From NCBI RefSeq assembly GCF_016863435.1, contig NZ_BOOW01000030.1, positions 248,001-312,000 of the forward strand: a DNA stretch of 64,000 nt, given 5' to 3'. The stretch is from Sinosporangium siamense (GTDB taxonomy: Bacteria; Actinomycetota; Actinomycetes; Streptosporangiales; Streptosporangiaceae). Under the pieces are notes generated by a model. That model saw only the letters and a program-made list of their open reading frames with translations. It searched no databases and was not told where the DNA came from. Position 1 is the stretch's first letter. The number at the start of each line of letters is the position of its first letter. This document shows positions 43,636-52,339 of the stretch, piece by piece. The position numbers were made by a program, and so were the translations under genes.

Positions 43636-44442
43636 TCAGTGATGCCTGGTAGCACGCTGCTCGTAGAGGCGGAACCCGTGATCGATGACGGCCACTGCGC
43701 CCACGGTAGTCCAGTACAGGTTGGAGATAGAGCCGGTCACCCTTGCTAGGGCAATGCCCTTTTCTCGCTGAATAATCTCCCTGTCCAGCAGACCAAGAGT
43801 TCCTGAAAGATCGCCATGGGCAAGGGAGCTACAGCCGCTCCAGATCACATCCACCATGTCCGCTCCCAGCGCCGTGTGATCCCCCGCTGTCCGTACGATG
43901 TCGCTGTACTGCGGCATCCGTAGAGCGGCCTTCCCCTCCTTAGCAGGAACGCCAGCAGCAATGACGAGATCTGTCAGCTGCTTCATACGCTCATCCTTCG
44001 TGCGGGCCGCTGGCTGCTTCACGACCTCACGAAGCCGCTCCGAGCGCTTCAACTCGCCAGCTTGCAGAGACAGCCGCCGCTTCACCCGTTCCAGTCGGGA
44101 CGTGGGGCCGATCATCCACACAGCCCGTGCTCCGTTCTCAATAGCACCCCGAATAAGCGACGACTGAGCGTGCGTGTGGATACTGACAGAGGCGCGGTCT
44201 TTCTCCATCTCAACGATGAGCGAAGATCGCAAACAGTTGAGATGATCCACTGCGACCGTAAGCGCGTGACGGACGCTGTGTGAGATTTGGTACGGGTCAG
44301 TCTTGGCGTCATCACCGGCAAGAGCGCTGCCCGACTGGACATCCCAGAGGGGAGAAGAAGCGCCGGTCAGCTCCTCCCAAGGCTTCGCTCGGTCTAAGAG
44401 CTTTAGTAGCTCTTGTAAATCTTGCGCCTCGTCCGCGTTCAT
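43636..44442 (-). CDS. Helical hypothetical protein between integrase and tRNA
   Basis: The 268-residue protein starts at ATG 44442 (MNADEAQDLQELLKLLDRAKPWEELTG). It is nearly all helical, with SHSVRHALTVAVDHLNCLRSSLIVEMEKD, RGAIENGARAVWMIG and, near the end, DVIWSGCSSLAHGDLSGTLGLL, reminiscent of HEPN/DUF5677-like proteins, though I cannot confirm the motif. It is convergent with the integrase and lies inside the element, just within the right attachment site. It could be another defence cargo gene; that is speculation from position. Confidence 0.6.
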   Translation of the reverse strand: MNADEAQDLQELLKLLDRAKPWEELTGASSPLWDVQSGSALAGDDAKTDPYQISHSVRHALTVAVDHLNCLRSSLIVEMEKDRASVSIHTHAQSSLIRGAIENGARAVWMIGPTSRLERVKRRLSLQAGELKRSERLREVVKQPAARTKDERMKQLTDLVIAAGVPAKEGKAALRMPQYSDIVRTAGDHTALGADMVDVIWSGCSSLAHGDLSGTLGLLDREIIQREKGIALARVTGSISNLYWTTVGAVAVIDHGFRLYEQRATRHH

Positions 44443-44586
44443 GCCTCGCAGCGTACGCGGGGGACCTGGCGCCCAACGACTGAATTTTTCGCCAAATGCA
44501 CGATCCCCACTGCCTTTCACCTTGTCCACCCCGTCGACCATGGGGAAGATCGGGTTGCTGTACAGCGCTGCTGTACGGACACGACA

Positions 44587-44617
44587 AAGGCCCTCCGGGA
44601 TCATCCCGGAGGGCCTT
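44587..44617 (-). terminator. Terminator of tRNA-Thr
   Basis: A perfect 14-bp stem (AAGGCCCTCCGGGA / TCCCGGAGGGCCTT) with a TCA loop begins six bases beyond the encoded CCA of the minus-strand tRNA. Confidence 0.85.
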
Positions 44618-44622
44618 CGACC

Positions 44623-44699
44623 TGGAGCCGCCTTCGGGATTCGAACCCGAGACCCCTTCATTACGAGTGAAGTGCTCTGGCCGACTGAGCTAAGGCGGC
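44623..44699 (-). tRNA. tRNA-Thr (anticodon CGT)
   Basis: On the minus strand the 77 bases fold as a full cloverleaf: acceptor GCCGCCT/AGGCGGC, D-stem GCTC/GAGC, anticodon stem CTTCA/TGAAG with loop CTCGTAA (CGT, reading ACG), T-arm TCGGG-TTCGAAT-CCCGA, discriminator T and an encoded CCA. It is the integration site of the element to its left; its 3' half contains the 17-bp core (44651-44667) also found at 32621-32637. Confidence 0.96.
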
Positions 44700-44817
44700 G
44701 TGGTCGCAAAGGTTTCCTACGACCGGCTTTAGGATACCAGCCCCCAGCCCCCAGTGGGGCAAGCCGGGAGATCACCGCCCTCAGGCCCCCGAGGTGGGAG
44801 AGGCCTGAGGGGGATGG

Positions 44818-45390
44818 TCAACGGCTGATCGTGAGCTGGCGGAGGGCGTGTTCGACCAGCATGACCAGGACCGACTTGGCCGAGGCGCGCTGGCGGACGT
44901 CGCAGAGGAGGACGGGGACCTCGGGGTCCAGGTCCAAGGCGATGCGGACGTCGTCGGCGTCGTACTGGTCGGCGCCTTCGAAGCAGTTGACGGCCACCAC
45001 GAAGGGGGTGCCGCGCTGTTCGAAGTAGTCGATCGAGGGGAAGCAGTCGGTGAGGCGGCGGGTGTCGGCCAGGACGACCGCGCCCAGGGCACCGTAGCTG
45101 AGTTCGTCCCACATGAACCAGAAGCGTTCCTGGCCCGGGGTGCCGAACAGGTAGACGACCAGCCCATCGCGGATGGTGATGCGGCCGAAGTCCATGGCGA
45201 CCGTGGTGGTGGTCTTGCCTTCGACGCCGTCGGTGTCGTCGACGCCGACGCCTCGGTCGGACAGCACCTCCTCGGTGCGTAGGGGCCGGATCTCACTGAT
45301 CGCACCGACCAGTGTGGTCTTCCCGACGCCGAAACCCCCAGCGATGAGGATCTTGAGCGCTACGGGTTCGTCAGAGAGCCCGAAGTCCAT
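44818..45390 (-). CDS. Conservon small GTPase (CvnD-like)
   Basis: The 190-residue protein has a P-loop (AGGFGVGKTTLVGAISE) at ~15-30, a Ras-like switch region with T in KTTTTVAMDFG, and FGTPGQERF (G3) at ~85. The guanine-specificity loop appears as VAVNCFEG rather than NKxD. It is the fourth member of a conservon, where the GTPase acts with a membrane sensor, a roadblock protein and a DUF742 protein in a complex compared to eukaryotic GPCR signalling. It overlaps the DUF742 gene by 20 bases and ends the operon. Confidence 0.92.
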   Translation of the reverse strand: MDFGLSDEPVALKILIAGGFGVGKTTLVGAISEIRPLRTEEVLSDRGVGVDDTDGVEGKTTTTVAMDFGRITIRDGLVVYLFGTPGQERFWFMWDELSYGALGAVVLADTRRLTDCFPSIDYFEQRGTPFVVAVNCFEGADQYDADDVRIALDLDPEVPVLLCDVRQRASAKSVLVMLVEHALRQLTISR

Positions 45391-45736
45391 TGATCACTTC
45401 CTTGAGAATGCGCTCGCTTGGTCGTGGCGCCGCTGACGCGGGCGGTGCCACTCTGATGAGACCGTGGTCTCGGAGGTCGCCGAGGAGGACGCGCACGACG
45501 CCGACCGGGAGGGTCAGGGAGGCGGCGAGGTCCGCGACCGTGGTCGTGGTTCGCGCCAGGCGCAGGATGCGTTCCTGCTCGGGGCCGAGGGTGGTCTCAT
45601 CGTTTGGCTCGGCGCGGATGGTGGTCACCTGCGCAATGAGGTCCAGGTCGTCGGCGGAGGACCTGGTGCGCCCACGGGTGAGCGCGAATGGCCGGACCAC
45701 CGGTCCGGCCGCCTCGTCGAGCCATTCGAATGTCAC
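45371..45736 (-). CDS. Conservon DUF742 protein (CvnC-like)
   Basis: 121 residues with the DUF742 pattern VRPFALTRGRTRSSADDLDLIAQVTT and a C-terminal winged-helix-like segment (LGPEQERILRLARTTTTVADLAASLTLPVGVVRVLLGDLRDHGLI). The domain may bind DNA or the GTPase. The start overlaps the roadblock gene's end (4 bases). Confidence 0.92.
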   Translation of the reverse strand: MTFEWLDEAAGPVVRPFALTRGRTRSSADDLDLIAQVTTIRAEPNDETTLGPEQERILRLARTTTTVADLAASLTLPVGVVRVLLGDLRDHGLIRVAPPASAAPRPSERILKEVINGLRAL

Positions 45737-46140
45737 GGAGCCGTCCGCGGGTTGGTCGAGATGTGCTGGCCGACTCGTTTGACCAGCATGGCCATCTCGT
45801 AGGCGATGTGGCCCACATCGGCGTCGGCGTCGGCTAGGACGGCGAGGCAGGTGCCTTGGCCGGCCGCGGTGACGAACAGGAAGGCGGATTCCATTTCAAC
45901 GATGGTCTGGCGTACTTCGCCACCGTTGAAATGCCGTCCGGCGCCCCTGGCGAGACTCTGAAATCCGGCGGCGACGGCCGACAGGTGTTCTGCGTCCTCA
46001 CGGCTGAGACCTTTGGAGAACCCGACGGCCAACCCGTCCGTGGACAGGATCACCGCCTGCCGTACCGCCCCCACCCGGGCGGCGAGGTCGTCCAGCAGCC
46101 AGTTGAGTTCGCCGGAGTTTGTCGACGAGTGCCCGGTCAT
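45733..46140 (-). CDS. Conservon roadblock/LC7 protein (CvnB-like)
   Basis: 135 residues forming a roadblock/LC7 fold (LNWLLDDLAARVGAVRQAVILSTDGLAVGFSKGL...). In conservons this small protein bridges the sensor kinase-like protein and the GTPase. It overlaps both neighbours by four bases, so all four products are coupled. Confidence 0.94.
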   Translation of the reverse strand: MTGHSSTNSGELNWLLDDLAARVGAVRQAVILSTDGLAVGFSKGLSREDAEHLSAVAAGFQSLARGAGRHFNGGEVRQTIVEMESAFLFVTAAGQGTCLAVLADADADVGHIAYEMAMLVKRVGQHISTNPRTAP

Positions 46141-48467
46141 TCCTCCCCCTTCTCCCTTGTGGTGTTGTGTGCGTAGTCTGCGGCTTCACGTCCCCGCCGC
46201 GCTCCTTGCTGAAAGGCAGAGAATAGGGCGCGGACTTCATCAGGGGAACGCTCTGGGGTAGGTTCACCTGATTTTTCCGTCGGCCCGGCCGGTTGATTCT
46301 CTACCGGTTCAGCAGAATCAGCGGATTGGCGAAGTTGTGGGGCCAAGTTTGCCTGCCGTACTCGGCGTGGCAACCCGGCGTGGGTGCCGTGGGGGACGGC
46401 GCGGTCGCCGTTGACCACGGCGAGTGAGGCGCCGCCGCGCTTGGCGGTCTTGGGCGCGCCCTCTCGGGGCCGCTCCGAGGCGCCGGTGGCGAGACCGGCG
46501 GAGGTGCCGTTGCCGGCGCTCGTGAGGACCGGGCGGCGGCGCTGGGTCAGCTCGGGGATCTCCGGCCCGTCGTCGATCTTCGGGACCTCGGTGATGAGGG
46601 CGCGGGGGATGAGCACGATGGCGACGGTGCCACCGTACGGAGAGGACCGCAGCATGACCCGGATCCCATGGCGCGCGGCGAGCCTGCCGACGACGAACAG
46701 GCCGAGCCGGTCGCTGTCGGCGAGATCGAACTCGGGTGGAGTGGCGAGACGTTCGTTGATCTGCTCGTAGGCGCCGGGGGCCAGCCCGAGCCCGCGGTCC
46801 TCGACTTCTACGGCGAAGCCGTTGGCGACGCTGTCACCCCGGACGTCCACGGCGCTCTTCGGCGGAGAGTAGACCGTGGCGTTTTCCATGAGTTCGGCGA
46901 TGAGGTGGATGAGGTCGGCCACCGCCGCGCCGTTGACGGCGATGTTGGGCATTTGGGCAATGTTGATCCGCGTGTAGTCCTCGACCTCGGTGGTCGCGGC
47001 GCGCAGCACGTCGATGACGGGCACGGGCTGCCGCCAGGCGCGGCCCGGGGCGGCGCCGGACAGGATGATCAGGCCTTCGGCGTTGCGCCGCATGCGGGTG
47101 GTCAGGTGGTCGAGCCGGAACAGCTCGTCGAGGCTGTCCGGGTCGTGTGTACGGCGCTGCATGCCGTCGAGCAGCGTGAGCTGCCGGTGGAGGAGTGCCT
47201 GTTTGCGGCGGGCGAGGTTGAGGAAGACCTGGCCGACGCCGCGGCGCAGGTTCGCCTGGCCGACGGCGGCCTCGACGGCGGTGCGCTGGACCGAGCTGAA
47301 GGCGTTGGCGACGTCGGCGATCTCGGTGGAGCCGCCCGCGGTGATCGCCGGCGCCTCGATCTCGATGTCGACCTCGTCGCCGTTGCGGAGACGTTCGACG
47401 AGGAGGGGCAGCCGGTGGTCGGCCAGTTCGACGGCGGCCTTCTGCAGCCCGGCGAGTTCGCGGGCGAGGCGCCTGCCGAAGCGCACCGAGATCAGGATGG
47501 AGGCGATCACAGCGACCAGGCCGAGGCCGCCGGCGACGGCGATGCGCGCGACGATGCCGCCCGCGACGCCGCCGGAGCGTTCGGTGAGGGTCTCGGTGGA
47601 GGTGACGGCGAGTTCGTCGAGGGTGCGCAGGACGTTCTCGATGGTGGTGGGCCACAGTTCGGAGTCGCCGGGCAGCGCGCCGGTGCCGCTGATCGACGCG
47701 ATCTTCTGCTCCATCTCGACGAACTGCCGGAACGTCGGGGAGTTGAGCGCCTCCTGGTAGGGGCGTCCGAGCTCGGTGTCAAGCGCGGAAAGTCCGCGGG
47801 CGTGGAGGAAGCGGCGGGTTGAGACGTACTCGGTGAAGGCGTCGTGCTCGGCGGGCACCATCTTCTTGTCGACGAGGATGCCCGAAACCAGCGCCTTCTC
47901 CCGGGAAATGATCTCTCGCGCGTTGTTCATCGAGGCCAGGGCGTTGGCCTGCTGGAAGAGCGCGAGGTCGGGGATGGCGATGATCTGATCGGCGAGGCGG
48001 AAGAGCGCGTCGTGGATCCGGTTGTAGTCCGCCAGCATGTCGAGGCGGTCGCTCTTTCCGCCGTCCATGCTTTCGCGGATGGTGGGGAGTCGCTTGAGTT
48101 CGTCCCGCAGGTAGAACAGCGCGGCCCGGGTCTGCGGGTTGATGATCTCGATGCTCTCCGGGGTGAACGCGGTGTCGACGAAGCTCTTGATCGCGTCGTC
48201 GGTGCGTTGCCGCTGAGCGCCGAGGCCGGTGGTGAGCTGGCGTGAGCTGATCTCCACGGCGGACTGCATGCGTTCGGCCTGGAGCTCCGTGGTGAGGTTC
48301 GCGGAGGCCATGCCGATCGTGTTGTAGAGGGTGTCCGACCTGGAGAGGGCGGCTCCGTCTCCTACCGTCAGATTTAGGACGAACCCCCACAAAGCGCTCA
48401 GCGACAGGAGGGGCAGGAGCAGCAGTAAGAAGATCTTGAACCGAATCGACCGGTCTCGAGAACCCAT
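46137..48467 (-). CDS. Conservon sensor with histidine-kinase-like ATPase domain (CvnA-like)
   Basis: About 776 residues. A first membrane helix (IFLLLLLPLLSLSALWGFVL) is followed by an extracellular nitrate/nitrite-sensor-like helical domain (to ~300), a second membrane helix (IVARIAVAGGLGLVAVIASILI), a HAMP-like linker, a helical dimer region and a HATPase_c domain (~480-590: LIAELMENATVYSPP, VEDRGLGLAPG, SDRLGLFVVGRLAARHGI). The phospho-acceptor His box is not obvious, as in other CvnA proteins. The C-terminal ~190 residues are disordered. The start ATG 48467 was chosen because the signal-anchor follows at once. Confidence 0.9.
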   Translation of the reverse strand: MGSRDRSIRFKIFLLLLLPLLSLSALWGFVLNLTVGDGAALSRSDTLYNTIGMASANLTTELQAERMQSAVEISSRQLTTGLGAQRQRTDDAIKSFVDTAFTPESIEIINPQTRAALFYLRDELKRLPTIRESMDGGKSDRLDMLADYNRIHDALFRLADQIIAIPDLALFQQANALASMNNAREIISREKALVSGILVDKKMVPAEHDAFTEYVSTRRFLHARGLSALDTELGRPYQEALNSPTFRQFVEMEQKIASISGTGALPGDSELWPTTIENVLRTLDELAVTSTETLTERSGGVAGGIVARIAVAGGLGLVAVIASILISVRFGRRLARELAGLQKAAVELADHRLPLLVERLRNGDEVDIEIEAPAITAGGSTEIADVANAFSSVQRTAVEAAVGQANLRRGVGQVFLNLARRKQALLHRQLTLLDGMQRRTHDPDSLDELFRLDHLTTRMRRNAEGLIILSGAAPGRAWRQPVPVIDVLRAATTEVEDYTRINIAQMPNIAVNGAAVADLIHLIAELMENATVYSPPKSAVDVRGDSVANGFAVEVEDRGLGLAPGAYEQINERLATPPEFDLADSDRLGLFVVGRLAARHGIRVMLRSSPYGGTVAIVLIPRALITEVPKIDDGPEIPELTQRRRPVLTSAGNGTSAGLATGASERPREGAPKTAKRGGASLAVVNGDRAVPHGTHAGLPRRVRQANLAPQLRQSADSAEPVENQPAGPTEKSGEPTPERSPDEVRALFSAFQQGARRGREAADYAHNTTREKGEE

Positions 48468-49079
48468 GCCCACTCGTCCCAACCTATGAGTGCGTGGAGG
48501 ATCACATCGCATCTCACATATCTGTGTAAATGCACCTCCGGAAGATCGCATAGGAGACTAGCATCAATTAAGGTTCTGGCGCATTGGGCCACGTGCAGCT
48601 TTAGAGGGATTGCGCCCGGCTTGTCGGGATTTTCGGTCGTGACTCCTGGGGGATTGAGGTCCGGCCACACACTCGGGATGCAGCGGGCTACGGCGGCCGG
48701 AAAGGCGTTTCTCCTGCTCCGGGGGCTCCAACCCGGTGAGATCTTGGCAAGGCGACTCCTGACAGACTCGGTCAGGATGGCCATAGGTCACATCTGGGGC
48801 TCAATGATGGTGGCTGCCGCACATGCCGGTCACGCCCTGGGCCGCACTGGGTCCCACCTGCCCGGCTGGCGGGGATTTCGGGCTGCTGTGCGCCTCCCTG
48901 CCTTGCCTGCTGGAGGCTTCCCAGCCCGGTGCCCGCACTAGGCGGCCAGGGGCCTGCCGAGGGTCATCTGGGGGCGCTTGAGCGGGTCGCCTATATCGGC
49001 TCTTCTCATGGTCCGGGCTCCATCGCGTCACATGCCCGGCATCTCCGCATTTCCGCCTGTCGCCGCATCCATCACAGGC
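48468..49079. other. Non-coding region upstream of the conservon
   Basis: About 610 bases without a gene I can support; open frames on both strands are low-complexity or show no domain. The conservon promoter must lie near 48480-48560, where the sequence is locally A/T-richer. Confidence 0.5.
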
Positions 49080-49300
49080 GTCACGCCTCCCGTTGGGGCG
49101 GGAGAGGCGGGGCGGGTACGGCAAAGCCTGCCCCTCACGGGCCTCCCATTGGGGCGGGAGAGGCGGGGGAGGCGGGGGAGGCGGGGGAGGCGGGGGAGGC
49201 GGGGGAGGCGGGTACGGCAAAGCCTGCTCCTCACGGGGCCTCCCGTTCGGGCAGGAGAAGCGGGAGAGGTACGGCAAAGCCCGCCTCTTGGCCGGGCAGG
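49080..49300 (+). repeat. GC-rich repeat cluster with 9-base tandem array
   Basis: Three imperfect copies of a block (CCTCCCGTTGGGGCGGGAG...GTACGGCAAAGCCTGCC) run head to tail. The middle copy contains about six tandem units of GGCGGGGGA (about 49156-49210). The motif GTACGGCAAAGCC ends each copy (49116, 49212, 49269). Purine strand asymmetry is extreme. Frames through it give Pro-only or Gly-Glu-Ala repeats and are not credible genes. Confidence 0.8.
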
Positions 49301-49827
49301 TAGTCGGCCTGGTCTTCGGCGTCGCGGACGTCGGCCGGCGACGGCGCCGGACGCCGCGGGCGCACCCGCACCAGCGGCGGCGGGCGGGGTGACGTGGGCG
49401 GCAGCCGTAATCCGCTCTGCGAAGGGGTTTCTCCTCAGGTTTCTCCTCGCGATTCACAGACCTGCCTGGCGCATTCTCCTTCCCAACCTGCATCAGGCCC
49501 TTTCGTCGCATATGTCCAGCTAGAAGCCTCGCTAGGCGTCCCAGCGTCAAATATCGCGACACAGGGCCCAGCGGTGCGATAAGCCGCCAATATGGGCCCA
49601 GCAAATCAACCACCGCCGACCCGATTGTGCAACATTCCCCTCGGCCTGTTTCTCGATAACCACGAAACCGCATAACGTGCCTCTTGGCGCGCTTCCCGAT
49701 GTCTCCCAGATGCTTTTCAGGCGTCCGGCCGATGGACAGCCGGTATTAAGGCCGACAGCAAGGTCGGAATCCGGCCCCAAAACCCCTACACGCCACCCAA
49801 CCAACGAATAAAAAAGGAACCAAACCC
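49301..49827. other. Non-coding region upstream of the lipoprotein gene
   Basis: About 530 bases with no supportable gene. The last 60 bases are A/T-rich for this genome (ACGAATAAAAAAGGAACCAAACCC) and contain the AAGGAACC ribosome site of the lipoprotein gene. Confidence 0.5.
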
Positions 49828-50550
49828 GTGAAACTCACCTACAAGACAATCCCCGCACTATGCCTAGTCACCCTCACGGCCACCGCCTGCGCGGCGCATA
49901 ACGCCGCCCCCGCGAAGCCCGCGAACAGCCCCACAACCTCCGCCGTCGCCCAACCCCCCGTGCCTCCGGCGGTCGCCAAGGCCGCGCGTGCTCTCGGCGC
50001 CGGCCTCCTGGCCTCGGTCGACGGGATGAAAAAGGTCTACGGCCCTGAGTCGGGCGCCTTCGGCGGCCTGACGGCCACCCGGCGCGGTCTGGAGGCGATG
50101 GCCAAGACCAAGGTGGACAAGCCGGGCTGCGCCACGACGGGGCAGTTGGACGCGCAGGCTCCCGCCGTACGCGACGCGCCGGCGGCGGTGGTCTCCTTCA
50201 TGTCGAAGTCGCGCACGATCACCGAGGCGCTGATCGAACTCCCGGAGAAGGACGCGGTGAAACGTTTCCCGGGCCTGCAGCCCGGTTGTGAGAAATACAC
50301 GTTGAGCAGCGGCGATGCGAAGATGACCTACACGACACGCCCGGTTGAGCTGCCCCGGCGCGGGGACCGGGTCAGCGCCTTCCTGACGTCGGTCGAGGGG
50401 ACGGGGATCGATCTGAAGTTGGGATCGGTGGCGCTGCGCCGCGGGAACGTTGTGATGAGCCTGCTCGTTGTCGGGTCAAAGGTCGACAGAAAGGATTTGC
50501 TCGATCAAACAGACAAAGCCTATGCCGCCCTGATCAAGGTGGTGAAGTAG
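49828..50550 (+). CDS. Secreted lipoprotein of unknown function
   Basis: A lipoprotein signal (MKLTYKTIPALCLVTLTATAC, Cys at ~21) is followed by a Pro/Ala-rich linker and a ~190-residue globular domain with two further cysteines (PGCATTG, LQPGCEKYT) that could form a disulphide. The domain has the size and strand pattern of PknH-sensor/mycobacterial Lpq-type lipoproteins, but I cannot confirm a family. AAGGAACC precedes the ATG. It should be anchored to the outer face of the membrane. Confidence 0.75.
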   Translation: MKLTYKTIPALCLVTLTATACAAHNAAPAKPANSPTTSAVAQPPVPPAVAKAARALGAGLLASVDGMKKVYGPESGAFGGLTATRRGLEAMAKTKVDKPGCATTGQLDAQAPAVRDAPAAVVSFMSKSRTITEALIELPEKDAVKRFPGLQPGCEKYTLSSGDAKMTYTTRPVELPRRGDRVSAFLTSVEGTGIDLKLGSVALRRGNVVMSLLVVGSKVDRKDLLDQTDKAYAALIKVVK

Positions 50551-50601
50551 CATCTAAAGCGGTAATGTCGCCTTCGGTTGACGGGGCGACGGGGAGATTC
50601 T

Positions 50602-50802
50602 GTGGTCGGTAAGCAGGGCAGAGTCACGGGGAAGATTGGACCTGGCCTGGTCGGGGAAGTCATGGTCGCCGTCCGCGGGGGAGTCGAGGCGTTCTACGCG
50701 CACCCATCGCTCCCCGATGAGGAGATTTCCGTCGGCTCCATCGTGGTCGTCGTCGAATATTACCCGCCGCGCACCGTCTACGTCGCTCGCGCGATCCTCT
50801 GA
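50602..50802 (+). CDS. NfeD-like C-terminal OB-fold protein
   Basis: 66 residues from GTG 50602, with GGGGAG upstream: VVGKQGRVTGKIGPGLVGEVMVAVRGGVEAFYAHPSLPDEEISVGSIVVVVEYYPPRTVYVARAIL. This is the soluble beta-barrel found at the end of NfeD proteins, here without the membrane part. Short NfeD genes are classically paired with flotillin, which follows 33 bases later, and the two proteins work together in membrane microdomains. Confidence 0.85.
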   Translation: MVGKQGRVTGKIGPGLVGEVMVAVRGGVEAFYAHPSLPDEEISVGSIVVVVEYYPPRTVYVARAIL

Positions 50803-50835
50803 TCCCCCCTTATCTCCCCCCATCCGGAGGCTTCC

Positions 50836-52335
50836 ATGTCCCTGGAAATCATTCTCACGATCGGCGCGGTGCTCGTCGCCCTTGTCGTGTTGCTCGTCCT
50901 GTTCAAGACGGTTTGGCGGGTAGCCGAGCCAAACGAGGCATTGATCATCTCCGGGCTCGGCGCGCGCGGGCGCAACGAACTGGCCGACAGCCTGGGATTC
51001 AAGATCGTCACAGGTAAGGGCACAGCGGTCATGCCCGGCTTTCAGACCGCGAGACGACTCAGACTCGACAGCCGCGCCGCGAACCTGAAGGTCCACTGTG
51101 TCACCCAGCAGGGCATCCCCGTGCAAGTGCGCGGCGTGGTGATCTACAAGGTGGGTGACGACCTCTCGTCCATCGCCAACGCCGCGCGCCGTTTCCTCGA
51201 CCAGCAGGACTCCATGAACGGCGCCATCCACGAGCTCTTCACCGGCCACCTGCGCTCGATCATCGGCAACCTGACGGTCGAGGACCTCATATTGAACCGC
51301 GAACGTCTCACCGGTGAGACCCGCAGCAGCGCCGCGGACGAGATGAGCAAACTCGGACTGGTCGTCGACTCTCTACAGATCCAGGAGATCGACGACGAGA
51401 CCGGCTACATCACCAACCTCGGCAAACCGCACGCCGCCCGAGTCGCCGCCTCCGCCCGCATCGCCGAGGCCCAGCGCGACCAGGAGGCCACCGAGGCCGA
51501 GCAGGTGGCCGTGGCCAACAAGGCGATGGCCACGCGCGACGCGCAGATCAAGCAGGCGTCCTACCAGGCCGAGATCGACGAGGCGCAGGCCAGGTCACGC
51601 CAGGCCGGCCCGCTGTCGGAGGCGACGGCCCGGCAGGAGGTCGTCGTGCAGGAGACCCGGGCGGCCGAGCTCGAAGCCGCCCTCGCCGAGCAGCGTCTCC
51701 AGGCGCAGGTGCGCAAGCCCGCCGACGCCAAGGCGTACGAAACCGTCACGCTCTCCCAGGCGGAACGTGACGCCCGCATCGCCCAGGCCGAGGCGGAGGC
51801 CAAGGAGACCGAGCTGCGCGCGGTAGCCCAGGCATCCCAGGTCAAGCAGGCCGCCGCCGCGGACGCCGAGTCCGTGCGGCTGCGCGGTGAGGCCAGCGCC
51901 GCCGCCACCAGGGCCACCGGTGAGGGTGAGGCGATGGCCGCCAAGGCGAAGGGACTCGCAGAAGCCGAGGCGGCGCGGGCGAAGGGCCTGGCCGAGGCCG
52001 AGGCCGCGAAGGCCAAGGGGCTGGCGGAGGCCGAGGCGATCCACGCCCGCGCCGAGGCTCTCGCGCAGAACCAGGAAGCCGTCATCGCCCAGCAGCTCGC
52101 CGAGAACTGGCCGCACATCGTGGCGGCGGGGGCCAAGTCGTTCGGCAACGTCGACCACATGGTCGTGCTGAACGGCGCCCAGGGCATCGAGGAGATGCTC
52201 GCCAAGGCCCTCACGCTCGGCGGCACCGGCTTCAACCTGGCCCGCAGCCTCCTGTCCAACGCCGCAGGCGGGCACCCGGAGCCGACGCAGAACGGCACAG
52301 CCGCCGACACCGTGACCCCGATCAAACCCGCCTGA
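50836..52335 (+). CDS. Flotillin (SPFH/band 7 protein)
   Basis: The 499-residue protein has an N-terminal membrane hairpin/helix (LEIILTIGAVLVALVVLLVLF), an SPFH domain (~35-200: RRLRLDSRAANLKVHCVTQQGIPVQVRGVVIYKVGD) and a long Ala/Glu-rich coiled coil (~210-400). The coil includes tandem copies of AKGLAEAEA around residues 370-405, and a short C-terminal domain follows. Flotillins assemble scaffolds that organise lipid domains. GGAGGCTTCC lies before the ATG. It forms an operon with the NfeD-like gene. Confidence 0.94.
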   Translation: MSLEIILTIGAVLVALVVLLVLFKTVWRVAEPNEALIISGLGARGRNELADSLGFKIVTGKGTAVMPGFQTARRLRLDSRAANLKVHCVTQQGIPVQVRGVVIYKVGDDLSSIANAARRFLDQQDSMNGAIHELFTGHLRSIIGNLTVEDLILNRERLTGETRSSAADEMSKLGLVVDSLQIQEIDDETGYITNLGKPHAARVAASARIAEAQRDQEATEAEQVAVANKAMATRDAQIKQASYQAEIDEAQARSRQAGPLSEATARQEVVVQETRAAELEAALAEQRLQAQVRKPADAKAYETVTLSQAERDARIAQAEAEAKETELRAVAQASQVKQAAAADAESVRLRGEASAAATRATGEGEAMAAKAKGLAEAEAARAKGLAEAEAAKAKGLAEAEAIHARAEALAQNQEAVIAQQLAENWPHIVAAGAKSFGNVDHMVVLNGAQGIEEMLAKALTLGGTGFNLARSLLSNAAGGHPEPTQNGTAADTVTPIKPA

Positions 52336-52339
52336 CGTC

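Noticed and set aside
49156-49210. Possible CRISPR array
   Set aside because: Units are only 9 bases and contiguous, with no spacers; no cas genes are present in the window.
48801-49673. 290-codon minus frame with a poly-proline stretch
   Set aside because: The proline run is just the 9-base GC repeat read in one frame; no ribosome site or conserved region.
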